Shown here: piece by piece, positions 44,723 to 52,817 of the stretch
How positions within the stretch are numbered: position 1 is the stretch's first letter
How the letters are laid out: each line of letters starts with the position of its first letter
DNA from: Streptomyces sp. GKU 895
GTDB lineage: Bacteria > Actinomycetota > Actinomycetes > Streptomycetales > Streptomycetaceae
DNA length: 64,000 nt
Reading direction: 5' to 3'
Assembly (NCBI GenBank): GCA_002027195.1
Contig: MWJO01000014.1
Span: 49,666-113,665, forward strand
The notes under the pieces: generated by a model
Database searches by the model: none
Told to the model about the DNA's origin: nothing
What the model saw: the letters and a program-made list of their open reading frames with translations, nothing else
Position numbers and translations under genes: made by a program

Positions 44723-46651
44723 TTAGTCGACCTCCGCCACCGCCTGCGCGAACTGCGCCTTGTACAGGCGCGCGTACGCCCCGTCCGCCTCCAACAGGTC
44801 CACGTGCGCGCCCTGTTCCACGATCGAGCCGTTCTCCATCACCAGGATCGTGTCCGCGTCCCGGATGGTGGAGAGGCGGTGGGCGATCACGAACGACGTG
44901 CGGCCGTGGGCGAGTTTGGCCATCGCCTTCTGGATCAGCACCTCGGTGCGGGTGTCGACGGACGACGTGGCCTCGTCGAGGACCAGGATCGTCGGGTCGG
45001 ACAGGAACGCCCGCGCGATGGTGATGAGCTGCTTCTCACCGGCGCTGACGCCCGAGCCCTCGTCGTCGATCACGGTGTCGTAGCCGTCGGGCAGCGTCCG
45101 GACGAACCGGTCGGCGTGCGCGGCGCGCGCGGCCTCCTCGATCTCGCCCCGGGTGACCTCGCGGGAGGCGCCGTACGCGATGTTCTCCGCGATGGTGCCG
45201 CCGAACAGCCAGGTGTCCTGGAGCACCATGCCGATCTGGGCGCGCAGTTCGTCCCGGGACATCTTCGCGATGTCCACCCCGTCGAGGGTGATCCGGCCGC
45301 CGGAGACGTCGTAGAACCGCATCAGGAGGTTGACGAGCGTGGTCTTGCCGGCGCCGGTCGGGCCGACGATCGCGACCGTGTGGCCCGGCTCGACCTTCAG
45401 GGACAGGTCCTCGATCAGCGGCTTCTCGGGGTCGTAGCGGAAGGAGACGTGCTCCAGCGCGACCCGTCCGCGCAGTTCCTCCGGACGGAGCCCCGGGACC
45501 GGGTCCGCAGCCTGCTCCTCGGCGTCGAGGAGTTCGAAGACCCGCTCGGCGGAGGCGACGCCGGACTGCACGAGGTTCGCCATGGACGCGACCTGCGTCA
45601 GCGGCATCGAGAACTGGCGGGAGTACTGGATGAAGGCCTGCACGTCACCGATGGAGAGGGCGCCCGACGCGACCCGCAGCCCGCCGACGACCGCGACCAG
45701 CACGTAGTTGAGGTTCGACACGAACATCATCAGCGGCTGCATGACCCCGCTGTTGAACTGCGCCTTGAACCCGGCCTCGTACAGTGCCTCGTTCTGCTCG
45801 GCGAACTGCTGCGCCGACTCGTCCTGCCGCCCGAAGACCTTGACCAGGGTGTGGCCGGTGTACATCTCCTCGACGTGCGCGTTGAGCTTGCCGGTGGAGC
45901 GCCACTGCTGCACGAAGTGCGGCTGCGACCGCTTGCCGACGCGGGTGGCGACGACGAACGACAGCGGCACGGTCACCAGCGCGACCAGCGCCAGCAGCCA
46001 GGAGACGTAGAACATCATCGCGAGCACGCCGATGATCGTCAGCAGCGAGTTGATGAGCTGGCCCATCGACTGCTGGAGGGTCTGCCCGATGTTGTCGATG
46101 TCGTTCGTCGCCCGGGACAGCACCTCGCCGCGCTGCCGCTTGTCGAAGTACGACAGCGGCAGCCGCGACATCTTCGTCTGCACGTCCTCGCGCAGCCGGA
46201 ACATCGTGCGGTTCACGGCCCGGTTGACCAGCCGGGTCGCCACCGCCATCAGCAGCCCCGCGACGGCGAAGGCGCCGGTGGCGAGGAGCAGCACATGTCC
46301 TACGGCGGTGAAGTCGATGCCCTCGCCGGGCGTGAAGTCGGTGCCGCTCAGCATGTCGGCGACCGCGGAGTCACCGCGCTCGCGCATCCCGGCGAGGACC
46401 TCCTCCTTCGAGGCCCCGGCCGGCATCTGCCGGCCGATGATGCCGGCGAAGACCAGGTCGGTGGCCTTGCCGAGGATCCACGGCCCGATCGAGTTCAGAC
46501 CGACGCTGACCACCACACAGGCCAGCAGCGCGTAGATGGTGAACCGCTCCGGCCGGAACTGCCCGATCAGCCGCCGGCCCGACACCTTGAAGTCCAGCGA
46601 ACGCGTGTCCGGGCCGCCGCCGGCCATCATCCGCCCCATGGGCCCGGCCAT
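44723..46651 (-). CDS. ABC exporter, fused permease/ATPase, second subunit
   Basis: 642 residues: six membrane helices of the type-IV exporter fold (YALLACVVVSVGLNSIGPWIL at the start), intracellular loop NDIDNIGQTLQQSM, then the nucleotide-binding domain. Walker A is GPTGAGKT, signature SGVSAGEKQLITIARA, Walker B ILVLDEATSSVD (canonical Glu) and the H-loop IAHRLSTI. The first 20 residues are Gly/Met-rich (MAGPMGRMMAGG). It starts by TGATG overlap with the partner gene. Together they likely form a heterodimeric multidrug-type exporter. The catalytic Glu here and a degenerate site in the partner would be the usual asymmetry; the partner is described separately. Confidence 0.94.
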   Translation of the reverse strand: MAGPMGRMMAGGGPDTRSLDFKVSGRRLIGQFRPERFTIYALLACVVVSVGLNSIGPWILGKATDLVFAGIIGRQMPAGASKEEVLAGMRERGDSAVADMLSGTDFTPGEGIDFTAVGHVLLLATGAFAVAGLLMAVATRLVNRAVNRTMFRLREDVQTKMSRLPLSYFDKRQRGEVLSRATNDIDNIGQTLQQSMGQLINSLLTIIGVLAMMFYVSWLLALVALVTVPLSFVVATRVGKRSQPHFVQQWRSTGKLNAHVEEMYTGHTLVKVFGRQDESAQQFAEQNEALYEAGFKAQFNSGVMQPLMMFVSNLNYVLVAVVGGLRVASGALSIGDVQAFIQYSRQFSMPLTQVASMANLVQSGVASAERVFELLDAEEQAADPVPGLRPEELRGRVALEHVSFRYDPEKPLIEDLSLKVEPGHTVAIVGPTGAGKTTLVNLLMRFYDVSGGRITLDGVDIAKMSRDELRAQIGMVLQDTWLFGGTIAENIAYGASREVTRGEIEEAARAAHADRFVRTLPDGYDTVIDDEGSGVSAGEKQLITIARAFLSDPTILVLDEATSSVDTRTEVLIQKAMAKLAHGRTSFVIAHRLSTIRDADTILVMENGSIVEQGAHVDLLEADGAYARLYKAQFAQAVAEVD

Positions 46652-48384
46652 CAGGCAGCCTCCGCTTCCGTCAGCTGGGAGAGCACGATCTCCCGGTAGG
46701 TCTCGTTGTCCGCCATCAGTTCGCGGTGGGTGCCGGTGCCGACGACCCGGCCCTCGTCGAGGACGACGATCCGGTCGGCGTCGCGGATGGTCGCCACCCG
46801 CTGGGCGACGATCACCACGGTCGCCTCGGCCGTCTCCGCGGCGAGTGCCGCGCGCAGCGCCGCGTCGGTGGCGTAGTCGAGGGCGGAGAAGGAGTCGTCG
46901 AAGAGATAGATCTCGGGCCGCTGGACCAGCGTCCGGGCGATCGCGAGCCGCTGCCGCTGACCACCGGAGACGTTCGTGCCGCCCTGGGCGATGGGGGAGT
47001 CGAGGCCGTTCTCCAGCTGCTCGACGAAGCTCTTGGCCTGCGCCACCTCCAGTGCGTGCCACAGCTCCTCGTCCGTGGCGTCCGGGTTGCCGTAGCGCAG
47101 GTTCGTCGCCACGGTCCCCGCGAAGAGATACGGCTTCTGCGGCACGAGCCCGACCGTCCTCGCCAGCAGTGTCGGTTCCACGTCCGCGACCGCGACCCCG
47201 TCGACCAGCACCTCGCCCTCGGTCGCGTCGAACAGCCGCGGCACCAGCCCCAGCAGCGTCGACTTGCCGCTGCCGGTCGAGCCGATCACGGCGGTCACCT
47301 CACCGGGCCGGGCCACCAGGTCGACGCCCTTCAGCACCGGCTCCTCGGCGCCCGGGTAGCGGAAGCCCGCGTCCCGGATCTCCAGGTGCCCGTGCCGGCG
47401 CAGCTCGGTGACGGGGGCGAGCGGCGGGACGACGCTGGAGTCGGTGTCGAGAACCTCCTGGATGCGCTCGGCGCACACCTCCGCGCGCGGCACCATCATG
47501 AACATGAAGGTGGCCATCATCACGGACATCACGATCTGCATCAGATAGGCGAGGAACGCCGTCAGGTCGCCGATCTGCATGCCGCCGCTGTCGATGCGGT
47601 GGGCGCCGAACCACACCACGGCGATCGACGACAGGTTCACCGTCGTCATGACCACGGGGAACATCAGCGCGAGCATGTTGCCGGTGGCCAGGGACATCGC
47701 CGTGAGGTCGCCGTTGGCCTTGCGGAACCGCTCCTCCTCGTACTGGTCCCGGACGAAGGCGCGGATCACGCGGTTGCCGGTGATCTGCTCGCGCAGCACC
47801 CGGTTCACGGTGTCCAGCCGCACCTGCATCGACCGGAACAGCGGCCGCAGCCGCCGTACGATCAGCGTCACGCAGATGCCCAGCGTCGGTACGACGGCCA
47901 CCAGCACCGCCGACAGCGGCACGTCCAGACCGAGGGCGAGGACGATGCCGCCCACGCACATGATGGGCGCCGACACCATCAGGGTGAACGTCATCAGCGC
48001 CAGCATCTGCACCTGCTGGACGTCGTTCGTGGTCCGCGTGATCAGCGAGGGCGCGCCGAAGTGGCCCACTTCACGGGCCGAGAACGACTGCACCCGGTCG
48101 AAGACCGCGGCCCGCACGTCCCGGCCGAGCGCCGAGGCCGTCCGGGCGCCGTAGTACACGGCCCCGATGTTGCACACGACCTGGGCCAGCGAGATCCCGA
48201 TCATCAGGGCGCCGTAGGACAGGATGTAGCCCGTGTCCCCGTTGACCACGCCGTGGTCGATGATGTCGGCGTTGAGCGTGGGCAGGTAGAGGGTGGCGCA
48301 GGTCTGCAGGAACTGGAGCAGGACCAGCACACCGATGGGTTTCTTGTAGGGCCTGAGATAGGTCCGCAGAAGTCGTATGAGCAC
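46651..48384 (-). CDS. ABC exporter, fused permease/ATPase, first subunit
   Basis: 577 residues from the GTG at 48384 (MLIRLLRTYLRPYKKPIG, family-like start, GAGAG 7 nt upstream); the open frame reaches a GTG at 48450. Six membrane helices, then the ATPase: Walker A GSTGSGKST, signature NVSGGQRQRLAIARTL, and Walker B IYLFDDSFSALD, where Asp replaces the catalytic Glu. VAQRVATI replaces the usual AHRLST His-loop. So this subunit carries the degenerate catalytic site of a heterodimeric exporter. It is the first gene of a two-gene operon; substrate unknown. Confidence 0.93.
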   Translation of the reverse strand: MLIRLLRTYLRPYKKPIGVLVLLQFLQTCATLYLPTLNADIIDHGVVNGDTGYILSYGALMIGISLAQVVCNIGAVYYGARTASALGRDVRAAVFDRVQSFSAREVGHFGAPSLITRTTNDVQQVQMLALMTFTLMVSAPIMCVGGIVLALGLDVPLSAVLVAVVPTLGICVTLIVRRLRPLFRSMQVRLDTVNRVLREQITGNRVIRAFVRDQYEEERFRKANGDLTAMSLATGNMLALMFPVVMTTVNLSSIAVVWFGAHRIDSGGMQIGDLTAFLAYLMQIVMSVMMATFMFMMVPRAEVCAERIQEVLDTDSSVVPPLAPVTELRRHGHLEIRDAGFRYPGAEEPVLKGVDLVARPGEVTAVIGSTGSGKSTLLGLVPRLFDATEGEVLVDGVAVADVEPTLLARTVGLVPQKPYLFAGTVATNLRYGNPDATDEELWHALEVAQAKSFVEQLENGLDSPIAQGGTNVSGGQRQRLAIARTLVQRPEIYLFDDSFSALDYATDAALRAALAAETAEATVVIVAQRVATIRDADRIVVLDEGRVVGTGTHRELMADNETYREIVLSQLTEAEAA

Positions 48385-48450
48385 GCTACGTCTCTCGGAG
48401 TCGGCGACAGGGGCCGGAGGTGGTTGCCCCTGGCCCCTATCGTCGGACAC

Positions 48451-48530
48451 TCCCCCCGCGTTACCTCAACCGATTAAGCCGACAGCAGTGCTCTTTACCG
48501 CCTTATGGGCGGAAGACGCTCTCGGAACGG
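48451..48530 (-). promoter_or_regulatory. ABC operon promoter region and short terminator after FGGY kinase gene
   Basis: CCGCC (48498-48502) and GGCGG (48508-48512) form a small hairpin just past the kinase stop, followed on the minus strand by TAAAGAG. Upstream of the ABC genes, minus-strand TTAATCGGTTGA is a MarR-like imperfect dyad, although no MarR gene adjoins. Confidence 0.4.
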
Positions 48531-49970
48531 TCAGCCGCGGAAGGCGTTCGGATGGGTCTGCTCCCGCACGGACACGAACTGCTGTCGCACGGCCTGCCCC
48601 ACCGCCAGCTCCTCGCCGGGCTCCAGGATCTGCGCGGCCGCCCCCTGCCAGGCCGGCGGGGTGCGCGGGTCGAGCGTCCCCTGCGACACGCCGAGCGCCC
48701 AGGCCGCCTGCCGGGCGGCCCCGATCGCCGCGTAGTCCGCGGGCTGCGGTACGACGACCTGGGCGCCGAAGATCGCCGGTGCCGCGGCCTGCACGGCCGA
48801 CAGCTCGGCGGCGGCCCCCAGCAGGAAGACCCGCCGCACCTCCACACCCCGCCCGCGCAGCACGTCGAGGGCGTCCGCGAGCCCGCACAGCATGCCCTCG
48901 AACGCCGCCCGCGCCAGATGCTCGGGCTTCATCGACTCCCGCCGCAGCCCGGCGAGCGTCCCGGCGGTGTGCGGCAGACTCGGCGTCCGCTCACCCTCCA
49001 GGTAGGGCAGCAGCACCAGCCCGTGCGAACCCGGCGTCGACTTCATCGCCAGCTCGGACAGGGCCTCCAGATCGGGCAGCCCGAGCAGCTCGGCGGTGCC
49101 GCGCAGGGTCCGTACGGCGTTCAGGGTGGTGACGACGGGCAGGTGCATGCCGGTCGCGTCGGCGAGGGACGTGATCATCCCCGTGTTGTCGACGAGCGCC
49201 TCGGGATGCACGGCCATGACGGACCCGGAGGCCCCGAGCGACACGACGGCGTCACCGAGTCCGATCCCCAGCCCGAAGGCGGCGGCCATGGTCTCGCCGG
49301 TCCCGGCGGAGATCAGCAGCCCCTCCGGGGTCGTACCGGCCGCCTCCGAGGGCCCGATCACCTCGGGCAGCATCGCCTGGTGGCCGAGTGCCAGCTCGAC
49401 GAGGTCGGTGCGGTAGGCACCGGTGGCGGCGGACCAGTAACAGGTGCCGGAGGCGCCGCCGCGGTCGGTGGTGCGGCGCACGGGCCGCCCGAGGAGCTGC
49501 CAGACGAGCCAGTCGTGGGCCTGGAGCAGCACGGCGGTGCGCAGGGCGGCGTCGGGCTCGTTCTTCACCAGCCAGCGCAGCTTGGTCACCGGCTGCGGGG
49601 CCTGCGGCACACAGCCCACGGCCTGCGCCCACGCCTCGCGCCCGCCGAGCGCGTCGATGAGATCGGCCGCCGCGACCTGGGCACGCTTGTCGCCGCCGAC
49701 GAGGGCGGGGCGGACGGTGTTGCCCTGGGCGTCCAGCGGCACGACGGCGTTCTGCTGCGCGGACACGCCGATGGCCTGCACGCCTTCGAGCAGCCCGCCG
49801 CCGGCCGCCTCACCGAGGGACAGCAGCCAGGCCTGGGGGTCGACGTCGGAGGGACGGCCCTCCACCGGGTGCGGGGCGTAGCCCTGCCTGAGCACGGCGC
49901 CCGTGTCCGCGTCGCAGACGACGATACGAGTGAAATCGGGCGCACTGTCCAGCCCGGCGACTATCCCCAT
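48531..49970 (-). CDS. FGGY-family carbohydrate kinase (xylulokinase-like)
   Basis: 479 residues of the ASKHA/FGGY fold, closest in layout to xylulokinases. Visible: IGVSAQQNAVVPLD, KLRWLVKNEPD, LLQAHDWLVWQLLGRP, TTDRGGASGTCYWS with the catalytic Asp, and ATP-site SLGASGSVMAVHP. The phosphate-1 loop GLDSAPDFTRIVVCD departs from the usual DxGTxSxK pattern. It probably phosphorylates a ketopentose or polyol. On the minus strand TAGAAT lies 7 nt before the ATG, so the transcript may be leaderless. No sugar transporter or isomerase adjoins it. Confidence 0.86.
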   Translation of the reverse strand: MGIVAGLDSAPDFTRIVVCDADTGAVLRQGYAPHPVEGRPSDVDPQAWLLSLGEAAGGGLLEGVQAIGVSAQQNAVVPLDAQGNTVRPALVGGDKRAQVAAADLIDALGGREAWAQAVGCVPQAPQPVTKLRWLVKNEPDAALRTAVLLQAHDWLVWQLLGRPVRRTTDRGGASGTCYWSAATGAYRTDLVELALGHQAMLPEVIGPSEAAGTTPEGLLISAGTGETMAAAFGLGIGLGDAVVSLGASGSVMAVHPEALVDNTGMITSLADATGMHLPVVTTLNAVRTLRGTAELLGLPDLEALSELAMKSTPGSHGLVLLPYLEGERTPSLPHTAGTLAGLRRESMKPEHLARAAFEGMLCGLADALDVLRGRGVEVRRVFLLGAAAELSAVQAAAPAIFGAQVVVPQPADYAAIGAARQAAWALGVSQGTLDPRTPPAWQGAAAQILEPGEELAVGQAVRQQFVSVREQTHPNAFRG

Positions 49971-50013
49971 GGCGAAAATTCTATGGGCCGGACGACGTCA
50001 CCCCGTCCGGCAC

Positions 50014-50319
50014 TCAAGTGTTGCTGGTTCCCCAGTCGTCCTCGGCGGCGCCGTTGGCGTTGCGGTCCCGCAGCGAGCGGACCCGCTGGGTCACCGAGTC
50101 CGGCATCCGGTCCCCGACCTTGTCGCTCACCACGTGGTACGCCTTGCCCGCGAACTGGCGGCCCTGCTGGGCGGCCGACTCGGCGGTGTTGCGGACCGCG
50201 GGGTTCTGCGAGACCTGCCGCGCGGACTTCTTCAGCTGCTCGTAACGCTCGCGCCCGGCACGCGTGCCCAGCACGTAACCCAGAGCCAGCCCGGCGACGA
50301 AAGTGAGCTTGTAGCGCAT
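50014..50319 (-). CDS. YtxH-domain protein
   Basis: 101 residues. The N-terminal helix MRYKLTFVAGLALGYVLGTRAGRERYEQLKK is the YtxH signature: one membrane segment with the GYVLGTRAGRERY boundary. An amphipathic Gln/Ala/Arg-rich remainder follows. Such proteins are small membrane-associated stress proteins of unclear function. The ATG at 50319 is taken because AAGGG lies 8 nt upstream, rather than the GTG at 50328. Confidence 0.88.
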   Translation of the reverse strand: MRYKLTFVAGLALGYVLGTRAGRERYEQLKKSARQVSQNPAVRNTAESAAQQGRQFAGKAYHVVSDKVGDRMPDSVTQRVRSLRDRNANGAAEDDWGTSNT

Positions 50320-50477
50320 GGCGGCCACCCTTCCCTTGCGTAGGTCTGCTGTGCGGCGTCGGTGCCGGGGGGAACCGATTGGCGGAGCACCCCCCTGCTT
50401 GCGCTAATGTATGTGTCGCAGCGGACGCCCGCCCCCTGGCGAATACCCAGGGAGGTACGTTCGATGCAACGAGGCAT

Positions 50478-50550
50478 TCCTCCGTAGCTCAATTGGCAGA
50501 GCAGCCGGCTGTTAACCGGCAGGTTACTGGTTCGAGTCCAGTCGGGAGAG
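50478..50550 (+). tRNA. tRNA-Asn (GTT)
   Basis: Cloverleaf of 73 nt: acceptor TCCTCCG, D-arm GCTC...GAGC, anticodon arm GCCGGCT-GTT-AACCGGC with anticodon GTT, T-arm ACTGG-TTCGAGT-CCAGT, and 3' acceptor CGGGAGA with discriminator G. The acceptor has one C-A mismatch (third pair) and one T-G wobble. CCA is not encoded. A rho-independent terminator follows at 50561. Confidence 0.93.
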
Positions 50551-50560
50551 CGTGTTGAAC

Positions 50561-50585
50561 AAGGACCCCCGAAGGGGTCCTTTTT
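50561..50585 (+). terminator. rho-independent terminator after tRNA-Asn
   Basis: AAGGACCCC (50561-50569) and GGGGTCCTT (50574-50582) form a stem with a CGAA loop followed by TTT, a classical terminator 11 nt after the tRNA. Confidence 0.85.
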
Positions 50586-50729
50586 CATGTGATCACCCTG
50601 GACCGGGAACCGTGCAGGTCACAGCGGAGTCCTTCAGGGCATGCGAAGTCGACCATACGAAGCAGGAGATCGTATGAGCGGCTATGCTGCGGCAGACGGC
50701 GCGCACACATGTACGCGACACGCCGCTAT

Positions 50730-50803
50730 GGGGCGGTAGCTCAGCCGGTTAGAGCAGCGGACTCATAATCCGTCGGCCGTGGGTTCGAGTCCCACCCGCC
50801 CCA
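50730..50803 (+). tRNA. tRNA with CAT anticodon (elongator Met or Ile2)
   Basis: 74-nt cloverleaf: acceptor GGGGCGG/CCGCCCC perfectly paired, D-arm GCTCAGCCGGTTAGAGC, anticodon loop CTCATAA with a GCGGA/TCCGT stem, T-arm GTGGG-TTCGAGT-CCCAC, discriminator A. CAT is read as Met, or as Ile if C34 is modified to lysidine. It lacks the initiator C1-A72 mismatch and G-C anticodon-stem triplet, so it is not fMet. TATGCT near 50682 may be its -10. Confidence 0.9.
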
Positions 50804-50881
50804 CTCTCGTCTGCTCGTGCAGGAACGTTTTCACCTGCTGCACAGTGGTGGCCCCTCGGTGACCGCGAGAAGCCGGTCCCC

Positions 50882-51743
50882 TCACGTCGTCGTAGCGGGA
50901 CCCACGGGCGTGTGCAGGTGCGCGTACACATCCTCCAGCGGTAGATCGAGGCGGTCCTTGTCCTCGTTCCAGTGCCGCAGCACCGTCGCCGACGCCTCCG
51001 CCAGGTCCGGCGGCAGTCCTACGGCGTCCAGCGCGGCCGCGATCTCCGCCATCTCCGGCGCCCAGCGCCAGGCACGGGCGGCGACGCTGGGGAAGTGGTC
51101 CGTCTCGGCGAGGATGCGTGCCGTCAACGCCCGACCCTCCTCGGCGAGTTCCGCGCCCACGCCGTGGCTCGCGGCGAGGGCGTGCGAGACGGCCGCCAGG
51201 ACCCGCGCCGACTTCTGGAAGGAGGCGTACGACATCTTCAGCGCGGATGCCGCGCCGATCCCGGCGGTCCAGGGGGCGGGCGACGACGTCGGTGCCGTCG
51301 AACAGCGCGGCCGTCCTCGCCACCGCCGCCGCGTCGCCGCTCAGATACAGGCGGGGGCCGCTGCCGTCCGCCGGAGGGCCGCCGATGATCGAGCCGTCGA
51401 CCATCAGCGCGCCGCGCTCGGCGCAGGCCTTGCCGATGCGGGTCGCGCGGTCCGGGCTGATGGCGTTGGCCTCGACGTAGACGCCCCTGAAGCCGTGCTC
51501 CAGGACCTCGTGGGCGACGTCCTCGGCGCCGTGCGGCGGACAGACGGAGAGGACCAAGTCGCTGACGGACAGGGCGGATGCGAGGGAGTCGGCCGGCTCC
51601 AGGCCTGCCTGGCGTGCCCGTTGCAGGGAGGCCGGGCTGCGGCCCGTCGGGACGTACAGGACACGGGTTCCCGTGCGGGTCGCCTGGCCGCCTACCGGGC
51701 CGCCCATCGCCCCCGGGTGCAGGAGCGTCACCGTTGTCGTCAT
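50882..51743 (-). pseudogene. NAD(P)-binding 6-phosphogluconate dehydrogenase-like protein, one frameshift
   Basis: Beta-hydroxyacid dehydrogenase/6PGDH fold. The N-terminal dinucleotide domain begins TTVTLLHPGAMGGPVGGQATR (GxMGGP in place of GxMGxP), with LVLSVCPPHGAEDVA, VEANAISPD and DGSIIGGPP. At about 51260 the frame breaks after VVARPLD; removing one C rejoins it to GIGAASALKMSYASFQKSARVL, the C-terminal helical domain with the conserved Lys region. Corrected length is about 286. Resembles imine reductase/6PGDH-like proteins. The indel lies in a GC run. Confidence 0.82.
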
Positions 51744-51840
51744 TTCTGCCTCCCGCCCGGCAACCTTCTGGGATCCTGCGGCGACTGTACGTCGAAGGCC
51801 TCCGTCCCCGGAGCCCCACCCGACACAGAAGGACCCGACC

Positions 51841-52815
51841 GTGGCCCCTCCCTCCTCGCACCGCCGCCCTCGCAAGTCACGTGCCCTTCTCATCGCCGTC
51901 GCGGTGGGGGCCGTCGCGCTCATCGCGTCCGTGATCGTGGCGTTCCGGCCCGGTGGCGGCTCGGGGGACGCCGTGTCGGTGGCGGACGCCGGCCGTGCGG
52001 CGAGCGCCGGGTCCGGCGCGGTGAGACAGACGCCGTCCGACGGCCCGTCATCGTCACCGAGCGCGTCGGCCTCCGCGTCGGCGTCCGCGTCGGCCTCGGC
52101 TTCCGCTTCGGCTTCGGCGGGCAAGAAGGCCACCCCGAAGGCCACTACTGCCAAGCAGCCCAAGGCCACGCCCAAAGCCCCTGCCGGTACCGGCTCGTTG
52201 GCGGGCCGGATCAGGCCCGGTGTCACCTACAGCGGAGTCGCCACCTTCTACGACGCCGGGGACGGCGACGGCGCCTGCACCTTCGGTCCGGCCGGCACCG
52301 TCCTGACCGCCGCCATGAACACCGCCGACTACGAGGCGTCCAAGGCGTGCGGGGCGTACGTCCGGGTCCGGGCCGCGGGCGGCGCGTCGATCACCGTACG
52401 GATCACGAACGAGTGCCCCGCGCCCTGCCGCGTCGGTCAACTCGACCTCAGCGCGGAGGCGTTCGCGAAGCTCGCCGCGCCGGTGAAGGGCGAGATACCG
52501 ATCACCTGGAGCCTGGTGAGCCCCAGCACGGGCCAGAAGCTCTCCGTCCGGTACAAGACCGGGTCCAGCCGCTACTGGTGCGGCATCCAGGTGCTCGGCC
52601 ACCGGAATCCGGTGGCGCGGCTGGAGGTGCGCACCAGTAGCGGCTGGACCGTGTTGCCCCGCGCCTCGTACAACTACTTCCTCTCCGAGCACGGCGCCGG
52701 CTGCGGCGGGGCGATCCGCGTCACCGACATCTACGGGGAGCAGTTGACGGTGAACGGGATCGCCCTACGGCCGAACGTCGTCCAGGGGACGAGTGTGCAG
52801 TTCGCCCAGCACTGA
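51841..52815 (+). CDS. expansin-like (EXLX1-type) cellulose-binding protein
   Basis: 324 residues. One membrane segment (ALLIAVAVGAVALIASVIVAF) acts as an uncleaved or cleaved export signal. A Ser/Ala dipeptide run (SASASASASASASASA) and a Lys/Pro/Thr linker lead to a double-psi beta-barrel with GVATFYDAGDGDGACTFGP, TAAMNTADYEASKACGAYV and VRITNECPAPCRVGQLDLS, where the last Asp corresponds to the expansin-essential Asp. A C-terminal beta-sandwich (carbohydrate-binding) follows. It loosens cellulose without hydrolysis in known relatives. The GTG at 51841 has AAGGA 8 nt upstream. Confidence 0.88.
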   Translation: MAPPSSHRRPRKSRALLIAVAVGAVALIASVIVAFRPGGGSGDAVSVADAGRAASAGSGAVRQTPSDGPSSSPSASASASASASASASASASAGKKATPKATTAKQPKATPKAPAGTGSLAGRIRPGVTYSGVATFYDAGDGDGACTFGPAGTVLTAAMNTADYEASKACGAYVRVRAAGGASITVRITNECPAPCRVGQLDLSAEAFAKLAAPVKGEIPITWSLVSPSTGQKLSVRYKTGSSRYWCGIQVLGHRNPVARLEVRTSSGWTVLPRASYNYFLSEHGAGCGGAIRVTDIYGEQLTVNGIALRPNVVQGTSVQFAQH

Positions 52816-52817
52816 GC

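Noticed and set aside
46652..47062. Extension of the second ABC subunit to 47062
   Set aside because: The upstream part is a shadow frame inside the first ABC subunit; the family start and TGATG coupling lie at 46651.
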